This document shows, piece after piece, positions 1 to 8,665 of a stretch of DNA of 43,661 nt (its first letter is position 1; each line of letters begins with the position of its first letter). Made by a program: the position numbers and the translations under genes. The notes below the pieces were generated by a model that saw nothing but the letters and a program-made list of their open reading frames with translations, was not told the origin of the DNA and ran no database searches. This DNA comes from an uncultured SAR324 cluster bacterium (lineage in GTDB: Bacteria; SAR324; NAC60-12): the NCBI GenBank assembly GCA_902562015.1, contig CACERX010000007.1:1-43661 (forward strand), read 5' to 3'.

Positions 1-246
1 GCAGGAGATTGGTGGCATAATTTTTACCGTCACGGGGGATTGATGCAGATATTGATGAAAAAATATCCTCCAGAACAAAACTACTTTTTTTTCTGGGTTG
101 ATCCTGACAGTTTTGATTTGTTCCGGGAAATAAGAAAAACTTTGTGGGAGCAGCGTTTTGAAGTCGGCTGGAAACCACTCCGAGAAGAATCGGCTTTGCG
201 CTACTGCAGTGGTGATGCTCAAAGTGGAAGAATTAATCCGCAATAA
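1..246 (+). CDS. C-terminal fragment of an unrecognised protein
   Basis: Frame 1 is open from the left edge, so this is the last 81 codons of a gene that begins outside the window and stops with TAA at 244-246. The visible part is rich in Trp, Phe and Tyr (for example NYFFFWVDPDSFDLFREI) and has no signal or membrane segment. An internal ATG at 40 exists, but the reading frame upstream of it is just as protein-like (AGDWWHNFYRHGG). I do not recognise the family. It lies 22 bp before the RelA/SpoT homologue on the same strand and could be co-transcribed with it. Confidence 0.6.
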   Translation, partial: AGDWWHNFYRHGGLMQILMKKYPPEQNYFFFWVDPDSFDLFREIRKTLWEQRFEVGWKPLREESALRYCSGDAQSGRINPQ

Positions 247-268
247 TATTATTTTACAAAAAGGGGAA

Positions 269-2476
269 ATGACATCCGCCATGGGAAAGGCAATATCCAA
301 AGACGACAAGAACCTAATTGCAAAGTTAGACAAACAGATTCGCAGTTACGTTCAATTATACGGATCAAGCAGGGATTCAGAGCTGCTGGATCAGGCGATC
401 GCTGACATCATCAAGCACCATCAAAATCAAAGAAGAAAGTCAGGTCAACCTGTAATTATTCATCCTCTTAGAGTGGCAAATTACATTTGCCGGGCCGGAC
501 TGGATGCTCCTACAGTTGTTGCAGCCCTCCTTCATGACATCATTGAAGACACAAAAATTACCCATAAGGATATCCAAAAACGTTATGGGGAATGGTACGC
601 GAATATTGTTAAAGGACTCACCAAAATCAAAAAAACTGAGAGATCAAAAATTGAGGTCGGAGACAATATAGAGGCAACTTATCAGCGTATGCTGAAAACA
701 ATGGCTCAGGATGTTCGTGCTCTGATAATAAAACTATTTGACAGGCTTGATAATATGAGGGACATGGAATTTATGCCGCGAAACAAACAGAGGAGAATCA
801 GTCTTGAAACACTAAATGTTTATGTACCTATAGCGGAGCGTTTAGGTCTGGCTCAGATCTGCCAAGAACATACTGAACTTTGCTTCAAGCTTCTATACCC
901 AAAGAGATACAAAAAAATTCTCAAAGAGATTGATGAACTGAAACAAGCAAGAATTTCATCAATTCATGCAATGCAAGATTCTTTACATAAAACACTTGAA
1001 AATCAAAATTTAGAATACAATAGGGTAGAACCACTTTTTGTACATCCTTCTTCTCAAATTAAGGAACAAGATCCAATTGATCATGTTTTGGAAGGGTTCA
1101 GGGTTGTTGTCAAAAACAGCATAGCATGCTTTAAGGCGCTGGGAATTATTCATACAAATTATAATGTTATACCGCTTAAAATCAGAGACTATATCAGTAA
1201 CCCACTATGGAATGGCTACGAAGGTTTGCAGACTGAGATAAGGATTGAAGGAGAGCAAACACGATTAGAAATAGTCTCTGATGAAATGTTGAAGAAAAAT
1301 CAGTTTGGAATTATTGCACATTGGCAAGGTAATCCTGCTAAAATAGCTGACTATTACCAGCTGTACCTTAGCCAGTTAGATCATATGGCAGGTGATAAGG
1401 ATGTCCGTATGTCAGAAGTCCTTGGATACGTTCAGTCTGACCAAGTTCAGATTTACTCCCCAAAAGGAGATATGCTCGTGTTCCCCAAAGGTGCAACAGT
1501 CCTAGACTTTGCTTATGGAATCCACTCAGACCTCGGCAACCACTGCATTGGTGCTCTCATAAACCCAACATCATTTGGTGCAAGTAAAAAAAGGGTCCCG
1601 CGAGAAAGACAGTTGTTCACAGGAGAGGCCCTGCAAATTATTACAGATCCAGGGATTCATCCAAAAAAATCTTGGCTTGACCAGGTAAAAACAGCAAAAA
1701 GCCGCTCTCAAATCAAGCGTGCGTTAGAACAACAAAAAGTAGCAAGCGCAAGAAATTCAGGCAGGCTCCTTCTTGAGAAAAAATTACGAGAAAAAGGTGA
1801 AGAAAAAGATGTTGAAAAATGGCTTAACATCAAACCGGTAAAGGAAGCATTGAAAAAAGAAAAATTGTCAGCAAACAAATTTCTACAAGAAATAGGCTTA
1901 CAAAAAAGGCCTCTGCAAAAATTTCTTCGCAAACATAATCTGCTTGATTTTAATCAGAATGGTCGCTTAAAGGGCATGATTAACCATGAATTATGGCAAA
2001 AATTTTTTGGTGGCGAAAAAAATATTTTCATGATTGAAGATGTCCAAAATCCACTGATTAGGATGGCAAATTGCTGTTTCCCGATACCTGGAGACAAAAT
2101 AAGAGGTTTCGTACATGAAGACAAGGAAATAGAAATACACCATTCAAACTGCGTAAAATCTTCTAACAAAAAAAACAAAGTCCAAGTCGGCAAAATTCCT
2201 GTTGAAGTTGCATGGAGCATCTCCGAGAAATTGACTCAACAACACATTCTTCACCTACAGGTAATTGACGGAGCCGGAATTTTATTTCAAATAACAAAAA
2301 TAATTAAAGATGCAGGCGTGACTATAATTAATTCTGAAACTGCAGCTAGGCAGAATAACGATGCTGATATTAGGATTGAAACTGAATCAATTACATGGCC
2401 TGTCTTCCATAGAATAGTTGAGAAACTCAGACCATTAAAATTTGTTAAGAAAATCTGGGAAGAAGCACCTGTTTAA
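269..2476 (+). CDS. RelA/SpoT-family (p)ppGpp hydrolase, long form, synthetase site altered
   Basis: Stringent-response alarmone enzyme with the full long-RSH layout in 735 residues. The HD hydrolase domain (about residues 40-190) has IIHP, LLHDIIEDT and a DRLDNMR motif. A synthetase-like domain (about 270-352) has KIRDYISNPLWNGYEGLQT. A TGS domain (about 385-450) carries YSPKGD and DFAYGIHSDLGN. A zinc-finger domain has the Cys-Cys pair in MANCCFPIPGD plus a later His and Cys, and an ACT domain closes the C-terminus. The hydrolase residues look intact. In the synthetase domain the Asp that precedes the conserved Arg aligns with Val, and the usual ExQIRT element reads LEIVSDEM, so synthesis may be weak or absent. 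The start is uncertain: ATG 269 avoids overlap with the upstream gene, ATG 281 lies better spaced behind AGGGG at 262-266, and the frame is open back to 158. Confidence 0.93.
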   Translation: MTSAMGKAISKDDKNLIAKLDKQIRSYVQLYGSSRDSELLDQAIADIIKHHQNQRRKSGQPVIIHPLRVANYICRAGLDAPTVVAALLHDIIEDTKITHKDIQKRYGEWYANIVKGLTKIKKTERSKIEVGDNIEATYQRMLKTMAQDVRALIIKLFDRLDNMRDMEFMPRNKQRRISLETLNVYVPIAERLGLAQICQEHTELCFKLLYPKRYKKILKEIDELKQARISSIHAMQDSLHKTLENQNLEYNRVEPLFVHPSSQIKEQDPIDHVLEGFRVVVKNSIACFKALGIIHTNYNVIPLKIRDYISNPLWNGYEGLQTEIRIEGEQTRLEIVSDEMLKKNQFGIIAHWQGNPAKIADYYQLYLSQLDHMAGDKDVRMSEVLGYVQSDQVQIYSPKGDMLVFPKGATVLDFAYGIHSDLGNHCIGALINPTSFGASKKRVPRERQLFTGEALQIITDPGIHPKKSWLDQVKTAKSRSQIKRALEQQKVASARNSGRLLLEKKLREKGEEKDVEKWLNIKPVKEALKKEKLSANKFLQEIGLQKRPLQKFLRKHNLLDFNQNGRLKGMINHELWQKFFGGEKNIFMIEDVQNPLIRMANCCFPIPGDKIRGFVHEDKEIEIHHSNCVKSSNKKNKVQVGKIPVEVAWSISEKLTQQHILHLQVIDGAGILFQITKIIKDAGVTIINSETAARQNNDADIRIETESITWPVFHRIVEKLRPLKFVKKIWEEAPV

Positions 2477-2553
2477 TTACACGCAAAAAAAATATATATC
2501 ATTTTTCATAGACAATCTTTTGCTAATTCAACATTCCTTAAACATCTGTGAAT

Positions 2554-3375
2554 ATGCCGTTATGGCTCGCAAACGCCTTAATAAAGATCTGTGACTTAAT
2601 TTTTGCATTAATCCCACATCAAATTCCTCCATTTGAAATACTGGAAAAGTGTAAAATTATTTCTCACCGAGGACAACACGACAACAAGATAGTTCTCGAA
2701 AATACCATAGCTTCTTTTGATAAAGTAATGGAAACAAATGAAATCTGGGGCATTGAATTCGATTTTCGCTGGACAAAAGACTTATGTCCTGTCGTCATAC
2801 ATGATCCTGATTTACAGAGACTGTATGGCATAAAAAAATTTGTTTCAGACACACCTCTAAATGAGTTAAAACAACTTTGCCCCTTAGTCCCTACCTTAGA
2901 AGAGGTTCTTATACGCTATGGTAAAAAGCTGCATTTAATGGTTGAAATAAAAGAGGAAGTGTATCCAGATCCTGAAAAACAAGTCCTCATCCTTAAAAAT
3001 CTGTTTTCAGTTTTGGAACCTGCCAAGGATTTCCATTTGATTTCTCTTAATCCACAAATGCTTGAAAATATAGATTTTTTGAAAAACACTGCAAAAATAC
3101 TGGTAGCTGAATTTAATGTTAATGAGCTAAGCAGAATTGCCCTTGAAAAGAATTATGCAGGCTTTGCCGGACATTATATGCTTATTGGGAAGAAAGTAAT
3201 CAGGAAGCATCTTAAATCAGGACAAAATATAGGTGTAGGCTATCCAAGTTCAAAAAACAGCCTTTTTAGAGAACTTAACAGAAACATTGAATGGATTTTC
3301 AGTAATGACGCCGTATGCTTAAACAGAATTTTTCAAACAGAATTAAAGAAGGTGCAATCTTTTAAGAATTTCTAA
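2554..3375 (+). CDS. glycerophosphodiester phosphodiesterase family protein
   Basis: GDPD-type TIM barrel, expected to cleave glycerophosphodiesters to glycerol-3-phosphate and an alcohol. The catalytic signature is present: ISHRGQHDN near the N-terminus, then GIEFDFRWTKD supplying the Glu/Asp metal ligands, then VIHDPDL with the second His, followed by PTLEEVL, which is typical of the family. The N-terminus (LWLANALIKICDLIFALIP) is hydrophobic and could be an uncleaved signal anchor. At 273 residues it has normal length. A GTG at 2548 lies two codons upstream of the ATG I chose; neither has a clear ribosome binding site. About 77 bp separate it from the RSH gene on the same strand. Confidence 0.88.
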   Translation: MPLWLANALIKICDLIFALIPHQIPPFEILEKCKIISHRGQHDNKIVLENTIASFDKVMETNEIWGIEFDFRWTKDLCPVVIHDPDLQRLYGIKKFVSDTPLNELKQLCPLVPTLEEVLIRYGKKLHLMVEIKEEVYPDPEKQVLILKNLFSVLEPAKDFHLISLNPQMLENIDFLKNTAKILVAEFNVNELSRIALEKNYAGFAGHYMLIGKKVIRKHLKSGQNIGVGYPSSKNSLFRELNRNIEWIFSNDAVCLNRIFQTELKKVQSFKNF

Positions 3376-3785
3376 AGCATCAATTAACCTTGTTTAATTC
3401 CTAAAACATTTTTATCAGAAAAAAAGGTCATTAATTATATGTATCTGGTTTTTTTAAACCTAGGCCATAGATTTTAGATAAGTGACAGGGAATTCTGAAA
3501 ATGAAAAATTTTAAGATTATTTTTAAATACGAGAAAGCTGATGTGTATCTAAATCTGATATAAATCAGATATCAAAGAGTATAAATTTCTTTTTGAAGGT
3601 ATGATTTACAAAATGGTAAAAACATCCGATGAATATTAATTCATATTTAAACTCGCACTACTTTTAATACCAAAGAACTTTGAATCTTTTGGAACCATGT
3701 TCGTCAGTTTTTATATCATTCATTTTGCACCCTGCAAAAACTTAGAGCAATGTTACTAATTAAATAATGGATTCCAAAAAAGTCT
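3376..3785. other. gene-free AT-rich intergenic stretch
   Basis: No open frame with coding character was found on either strand. The only structure noticed is a perfect 7-bp inverted repeat, ATCTGAT-ATAA-ATCAGAT, at 3553-3570. It might be an operator but is within chance expectation in sequence this AT-rich. The promoter for the MurG-like gene must lie in this region, but no convincing -35/-10 pair stood out. Confidence 0.5.
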
Positions 3786-4901
3786 ATGTTTATAAATAAA
3801 AATTCTGTCAGAATTATCTTAACTGGAGGCGGTTCAGGCGGGCCTACTTTACCACTACTTGCTTTAGCAAAAGAAATAATCAAACAAAGAAAAGACTCAA
3901 TATTTCTTTTTTTAGGTAGTAAAAAAGGTCCTGAAAGACAAATGGTGGAACAGGAGGGAATTACTTTTGAAAGTATTCCTTCAGGAAAATTAAGACGTTA
4001 TTTGAGCTGGCGTAATTTTATTGATCCAATTTTTATCATTGGAGGGGGCATAAATGGATTTGTAAAATTGTTGAGCTTTCGCCCTCATGTCATTGTTTCT
4101 GCTGGAAGTTTTGTAAGTGTGCCTTTAGCTTATATGTCATGGCTTTTGAGAATTCCACATGTAATATTGCAAATGGACGTCCGTCCGGGACTGGCCAATC
4201 GCTTAATGGCTCCTGTCAGCCATGCCCTCATTACTTACTTTGAAAAAACGGCAAATGATTTCCCAAATATTTTATTAAAAAAAAATATAGGGCCTGTAGT
4301 GCGTCAGGAAATCATCAAGGCAAATGCAGACCGTGCCAATGATAGATTTGGGTTAGATCCTGAAATGCCAATGATACTGATCACCGGTGGCGGTCAGGGT
4401 GCCTCAGGTTTAAATAATGCTGTTATGCCGTTGCTTAAACATTGGCTAAATAATTTTCAAGTAGTACATCTAACAGGAACTGAATGGGTAAAAAACCTAG
4501 ATCATGAATCTTCTGGGTTTTCTCATCAGCACTATTATAGACTGAAGTCAGTGCATCAAGGTATGGGAGACTTACTCGCAAAAAGCGAAATAGTGTTTAC
4601 AAGAGCAGGAATGGGAATTATCGGAGAACTTGCTTTTCTAAAGAAAGACTCAATTCTCGTTCCGCTTCCGGGAACTCATCAGGAAGAAAATGCCATGCTG
4701 CTTCAGCAAAACAGAGCAGCGGTCTTAGTATCTCAACAACAACTTGAGGCAGAGGGTATAAACTGGTGGGGGAAATTTGTAAAGGACCGTAACCCTGGTG
4801 AATTGGGGAAAAGGCTACATCAAATTCTTCCTAATGGAGGTACAAAGGATTTTGCAAAGCTGATATTAGAGATTTATGAAAACAGTTCAAAATGGGATTA
4901 A
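3786..4901 (+). CDS. MurG-like glycosyltransferase (GT28), divergent
   Basis: Two-domain GT-B glycosyltransferase related to MurG, which transfers GlcNAc from UDP-GlcNAc to lipid I on the inner membrane. The N-terminal glycine loop is ILTGGGSGGPTLPLLALA, the second loop is ITGGGQGASGLNNAV, and the C-terminal nucleotide-binding part has TRAGMGIIGEL and PLPGTHQEENAMLLQQN. The length of 371 residues fits MurG. Canonical MurG has GGTGGH with an essential His in the first loop; here that position is Pro. It is not in a division/cell-wall (dcw) cluster. It could be the genuine MurG of this lineage or a paralogue with another acceptor. The stop overlaps the next small reading frame. Confidence 0.75.
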   Translation: MFINKNSVRIILTGGGSGGPTLPLLALAKEIIKQRKDSIFLFLGSKKGPERQMVEQEGITFESIPSGKLRRYLSWRNFIDPIFIIGGGINGFVKLLSFRPHVIVSAGSFVSVPLAYMSWLLRIPHVILQMDVRPGLANRLMAPVSHALITYFEKTANDFPNILLKKNIGPVVRQEIIKANADRANDRFGLDPEMPMILITGGGQGASGLNNAVMPLLKHWLNNFQVVHLTGTEWVKNLDHESSGFSHQHYYRLKSVHQGMGDLLAKSEIVFTRAGMGIIGELAFLKKDSILVPLPGTHQEENAMLLQQNRAAVLVSQQQLEAEGINWWGKFVKDRNPGELGKRLHQILPNGGTKDFAKLILEIYENSSKWD

Positions 4902-5083
4902 AACCAAATACCCGAAAAAGGTTGCATAGTCTTACATTAATTTACCAGAATAATCTGGTTATGTGGACCGGATTGTTTATTTTGTTTTTTTTCTCTATAT
5001 CATGTGCCTCAGGAAGTGGAAAGTTTTATGAATGGTGTAAAAAAAGGGATTCCCCTGCAGTTTGTAAAAAATATTTTGACTAA
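4892..5083 (+). CDS. small putative lipoprotein
   Basis: A 63-codon frame whose ATG overlaps the last codons of the MurG-like gene, suggesting translational coupling. An alternative ATG at 4961 gives a 40-residue product starting MWTGLFILFFFSISC, a plausible short lipoprotein signal followed by Cys, although the lipobox is weak. The remaining 22 residues contain two more Cys (YEWCKKRDSPAVCKKYFD). MTA/SAH nucleosidase starts 8 bp downstream. I do not recognise a family; coding status rests on the tight spacing and the signal-like N-terminus. Confidence 0.45.
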   Translation: MGLKPNTRKRLHSLTLIYQNNLVMWTGLFILFFFSISCASGSGKFYEWCKKRDSPAVCKKYFD

Positions 5084-5091
5084 ATGTTTTT

Positions 5092-5787
5092 ATGCGTATC
5101 GGAATTATTTGTGCCATTCCAAACGAGTTACGTTATTTTAACTTTTCCGAAAATCCAATTCAGAAGATTGGTGAGCGAAAGTTTTTCAAAGGCACACACT
5201 ACAAACATGAATTGATATTGGTTCAAAGTGGATTAGGTAAAGTTAACGCAGCAGTTGTATCAACTTTGCTAATAGAAAAATTTAAATGTGAGTTTTTATT
5301 ATTTTCTGGAGTTGCAGGAGGAATTGATCCGGGAGTCGAAATTGGAGAAGTAATCATAGCAGACTCTTTGATTCAATATGATTATGGCACACTCAAAAAT
5401 GGCGAAATGCTACCATTTCGACCGGGAAGCATCCCTACTGGGAAAGCAAAAAATGTTCTGGAATACGGTCTTAACTCGAAAATAAAGGACAAGATCAAGG
5501 CCTCACTCCCGAATGTCCGGATGGGAAAATTTCTAACCGGAGATGTGTTTCTTCAATGCAGAGATAAGCAAAATGAATTGTTTGAAAAATATAATGCACA
5601 GGCAATTGATATGGAAAGCGCAGCTGTAGCGCAGGTTGCAGAACAATTTGGAATCCCTGCAGTTGTAGTACGCTGCCTGAGTGATATGGCAGGTGCAAGT
5701 AGCCAAAAACTTTCCTCAAAATTTCTGAACAAGGCCGCAGAACGATCTTCTAATACTGCCAAAAAAATTTTGAATATCCTTTTATGA
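5092..5787 (+). CDS. mtnN: 5'-methylthioadenosine/S-adenosylhomocysteine nucleosidase
   Basis: Hydrolyses the glycosidic bond of MTA and SAH to adenine and the thioribose, feeding methionine salvage and removing SAM by-products in the cytosol. The family catalytic residues are visible: Glu12 in AIPNE, the FSGVAGGID phosphate/ribose loop near residue 75, GDVF near 150, Glu175 in AIDMESAAVA, and Asp198 in RCLSDMAG. Its 231 residues match the usual length. It sits in a tight same-strand series with the MurG-like gene and the small lipoprotein frame. Confidence 0.95.
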   Translation: MRIGIICAIPNELRYFNFSENPIQKIGERKFFKGTHYKHELILVQSGLGKVNAAVVSTLLIEKFKCEFLLFSGVAGGIDPGVEIGEVIIADSLIQYDYGTLKNGEMLPFRPGSIPTGKAKNVLEYGLNSKIKDKIKASLPNVRMGKFLTGDVFLQCRDKQNELFEKYNAQAIDMESAAVAQVAEQFGIPAVVVRCLSDMAGASSQKLSSKFLNKAAERSSNTAKKILNILL

Positions 5788-5798
5788 AGAAAGTTTAT

Positions 5799-6221
5799 TT
5801 AAAAATAGCAACGCAGTTCAAGGTATGGAGAATCAGAACCTAATTCCGGTTTAAGTCTTAATCCATCTTTTGCAAATGGATATAATTCTTTGTTTTTATT
5901 GTATTTTCGGTTTTTGTTATTGTCCCTGCAAATTAAACTAACAATTTTTTTTTTGTTGTCATGTATGCATTCAAGAGTCTTTCCTTCAAGAAGTAATTCT
6001 GATTCAATTTTAGTCCAGAAGTCTCTCATGCTACACTTGAATACCTCTTCAATTAAATCTATTTTTCCTTCAGCTACAATCGGAATATTGAGACTCTCAG
6101 TTCCGTAACCTTTTTCAGACAGCAGAAGCTCCCATTTAAAAAAGTCAGCATACAATAAAGGTGCAAAATAGTAAGAAAGAGACAGTAACAAAATAGAATT
6201 ACGCAAAAAAGTAAATTTCAT
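5799..6221 (-). CDS. hypothetical exported protein
   Basis: 140 residues with a clear signal peptide (ILLLSLSYYFAPLLYA, cleavage likely before Asp-Phe). The mature part is about 115 residues, has four Cys that could form disulfides in the periplasm (in FKCSMRDFW, LECIHDN, LICRDNN and LRCYF) and is rich in Lys and Asn. It converges on mtnN, only 11 bp away. I do not recognise a family. Confidence 0.6.
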   Translation of the reverse strand: MKFTFLRNSILLLSLSYYFAPLLYADFFKWELLLSEKGYGTESLNIPIVAEGKIDLIEEVFKCSMRDFWTKIESELLLEGKTLECIHDNKKKIVSLICRDNNKNRKYNKNKELYPFAKDGLRLKPELGSDSPYLELRCYF

Positions 6222-6314
6222 GTACTCTTTTTAATGATTGGAAGCGCTTAAATTTTGTATTTAGAATCAAATTAATTATGTTTAAATTCAAAAATTTTGC
6301 CTGAAACACTATTT

Positions 6315-8069
6315 TTACATTCGCTCAGGCGGAGTTATTCCCAAAAGATGCAACCCTTTCTGGAGAGTTTCTGCAACGCAATGAAAAAGCAACAACCTTG
6401 CGCACTGAAGTTGTTCAGTTTCTGCATGTATTACAGAACATGTGTTGTAGGCCCTGCTAAAATCTTTTGAGAATTCAAATAACATCCTAGCCAGGATTGA
6501 AGGCTTAAACTGTTCTCCTGCATTAAACACGGTTTCGTTAAAATCCAGCATCTGTCTCAAAAGTTTTTTTTCATTGGGGTGTTTTAAAAGAGATAAATCA
6601 ACATCAGGACTCACTTCGCGTGAAATTTTCCGACCGATGCTTCGGATACGAACATATGCATAGACTAGGTATGTACCCGTGTCCCCTTCAGAAACAAGCC
6701 AGTCTTCCATAGAAAAAACGATATTTTTGTTTGAGTCCTGGTTAAGCATTCCGTATTTGATTGCAGCAACTGCAATTTTATGAGAAGTATCATCCAGTTC
6801 TTTTCTGCTCCAATCTTTCCAATGTTCTTCAAGATGAATAGACTGTATGCTCTCAACAATTTCTTTGCGCAATTTCGAGAAAAGAATTACATTCCCCTCA
6901 CGTGAACTCATTTTACCATCAGGCAATGTCACCAGAGCGTAAGGCAAATGAATACATTGTTCCGCCTGCTTATAGCCCATTCTTTTAAGTGTAGCAAAAA
7001 CCTGTTTAAAATGGAGTGTTTGCTCTGACCCAACAACATAAATGGATCGCTTTATATCGAAATTGTCAAATTTTTGCCGAGCGAGTGCCAGATCTTTGGT
7101 CGAATAAAGTGTATTACCATCAGACTTTAGAAGCATGAAAAAACCGAGTCCTTCTTCTTCAAGATCGATTCCAATTGCACCTTCAGATTTCTTAAATATT
7201 CCTTTTTTTTCTCCTTCAATTACAATTTGTCTACCTTCTTCATCCACCTCAGATTCATAAAAGAAATGATCAAATTTTACATCAAGCCAATCATAGATTT
7301 CATGAAAATCTTTCATTGACCACTCACGAGTAGTTTCCCATTCATGAAAAATTTCCTCATCCTTTTCATCAATTTTTTGTAGCAGTTGACTCAATTCTTC
7401 CTGAAAACTGATTTTTTCCTGACCATTCGTGGACTCAAGCTTTCTAACTGCTTTTGTATAAATCTCCCCTAACCATTCTCCGAGAAAATTTTCAGGTGGG
7501 TCTTCTTTGTTATGGTTCTTCAAATACCATAAACATTTAGCTATATGGGAACCAATATCCCCTATATAGTTTGCGCCTACAACATCATAACCATTGTAAA
7601 GGTAAATTCGGCAAAGGCTATCACCAAGAGCTACATTTCGCAAATGACCTACATGGAAGCCTTTGTGAGTATTCGGTTGAGAATATTCAATCATAACCCT
7701 CTCACGTTTCATAGTTGAAGGCTTCTTGAAATAATTACCATGGAAAATGTCTGGCAGGACTACTTCCGCCAAAGCAAATGAAGAAACTGTGAAGTTCAGA
7801 TAAGGACCCCTTGCCTGGATTTGGATGAAGGGGGTATTCGGCAAAAGATACTTTTGAAGCTTTTCAGCTAGCTCTGAAGCAATTACTGCTGGAGAAAGAC
7901 GAAGGGTTTTGGAAAAGCTGAAACAGGGGAGTGCGTAATCACCAAGCTCAAGGTTTGGAGGATGCTCAATCAAATCTGTTATTTCTAACGTATCCTTGGC
8001 TTCGTACTTATATTCTTTTGTTAAAACGCTGTCCGTCCAGTCATTGATAGTCTGTTTAAATATATTCAT
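6315..8069 (-). CDS. argS: arginyl-tRNA synthetase
   Basis: Class I synthetase that charges tRNA-Arg. An N-terminal Add1-like region is followed by the HIGH-equivalent HVGHLRN within PNTHKGFHVGHLRNVALGD, then a Rossmann core. The KMSK-equivalent lies in LPDGKMSSREGNVI, and the C-terminal anticodon-binding DALR domain includes FNETVFNAGEQFKPSILAR. At 584 residues it is full length. ATG at 8069 is preferred over the TTG one codon upstream. It follows infA on the same strand after a 96-bp gap, so the two may be co-transcribed. Confidence 0.97.
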   Translation of the reverse strand: MNIFKQTINDWTDSVLTKEYKYEAKDTLEITDLIEHPPNLELGDYALPCFSFSKTLRLSPAVIASELAEKLQKYLLPNTPFIQIQARGPYLNFTVSSFALAEVVLPDIFHGNYFKKPSTMKRERVMIEYSQPNTHKGFHVGHLRNVALGDSLCRIYLYNGYDVVGANYIGDIGSHIAKCLWYLKNHNKEDPPENFLGEWLGEIYTKAVRKLESTNGQEKISFQEELSQLLQKIDEKDEEIFHEWETTREWSMKDFHEIYDWLDVKFDHFFYESEVDEEGRQIVIEGEKKGIFKKSEGAIGIDLEEEGLGFFMLLKSDGNTLYSTKDLALARQKFDNFDIKRSIYVVGSEQTLHFKQVFATLKRMGYKQAEQCIHLPYALVTLPDGKMSSREGNVILFSKLRKEIVESIQSIHLEEHWKDWSRKELDDTSHKIAVAAIKYGMLNQDSNKNIVFSMEDWLVSEGDTGTYLVYAYVRIRSIGRKISREVSPDVDLSLLKHPNEKKLLRQMLDFNETVFNAGEQFKPSILARMLFEFSKDFSRAYNTCSVIHAETEQLQCARLLLFHCVAETLQKGLHLLGITPPERM

Positions 8070-8165
8070 CAATGTTCAAGCGACAAAAACCGAGAAAAAA
8101 GTTGATTTCAGGAGACAGCAAACTGTCATTGGTACTGCTATAGTAATATTTATATCCCTGTGCTA

Positions 8166-8387
8166 TTATTCATCAACCTTTTCTCGCCGCACTATTCTGC
8201 CACGATTTAGATCATATGGAGAAAGTTCAATTGTGACTGTATCTCCAGGAAGTACCCGGATTTTGTACATTTTCATCTTTCCAGATAAATGGCCTATAAC
8301 TACATGTTCATTTTCTAGTTTCACTCGAAAAATCCCTTTGGAAGACTCGATTACTGTTCCTTCAACTTCTAATTTATCTTCACCCAA
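8166..8387 (-). CDS. infA: translation initiation factor IF-1
   Basis: 73-residue S1/OB-fold protein that occupies the ribosomal A site during initiation. The family pattern is complete: [48 protein letters not shown], then a basic RGRIVRRE tail. The start codon is TTG at 8387: the frame contains a stop shortly upstream and no ATG, and a GGAG motif sits 8 nt before the TTG. A candidate promoter lies about 70 bp upstream. Confidence 0.96.
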   Translation of the reverse strand: MGEDKLEVEGTVIESSKGIFRVKLENEHVVIGHLSGKMKMYKIRVLPGDTVTIELSPYDLNRGRIVRREKVDE

Positions 8388-8457
8388 ACGTGTTGCTCCT
8401 TATTTCAAATTATTTACAGTTAACGCATTAATTGTAATTAATGATCATACGAACCTA

Positions 8458-8485
8458 ATTTTAATTTAGTTAATATAAATTTCAA
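8458..8485 (-). promoter_or_regulatory. candidate sigma-70-type promoter of infA-argS
   Basis: On the minus strand TTGAAA (8485-8480) and TAAAAT (8463-8458) are separated by 16 bp, placing a start of transcription around 8451, about 65 nt before the infA start codon. The region is extremely AT-rich, so a chance match is possible. Confidence 0.35.
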
Positions 8486-8665
8486 GTGATTTGAAGAATT
8501 TAGAGTTTAATAATTCAAAAAATAATATTATTTTTGCAAAAATGAAAAACTATTTTTTCATCAATTAACGTGAAAAAAATAATCCAATAAATTATAATTC
8601 TTTTCATAATTTTGAAGCAAAGATTAGATTAATTATTAAAAAATTTCACAGAATATTTTCTTAGA

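Noticed and set aside
3553..3570. Perfect 7-bp inverted repeat ATCTGAT/ATCAGAT as an operator
   Set aside because: It is short, in AT-rich DNA, and not near a recognisable promoter, so not listed as a separate regulatory site.
7996..8469. A 157-codon plus-strand frame over argS/infA
   Set aside because: It is the antisense of infA and the argS 5' end, both certain genes.
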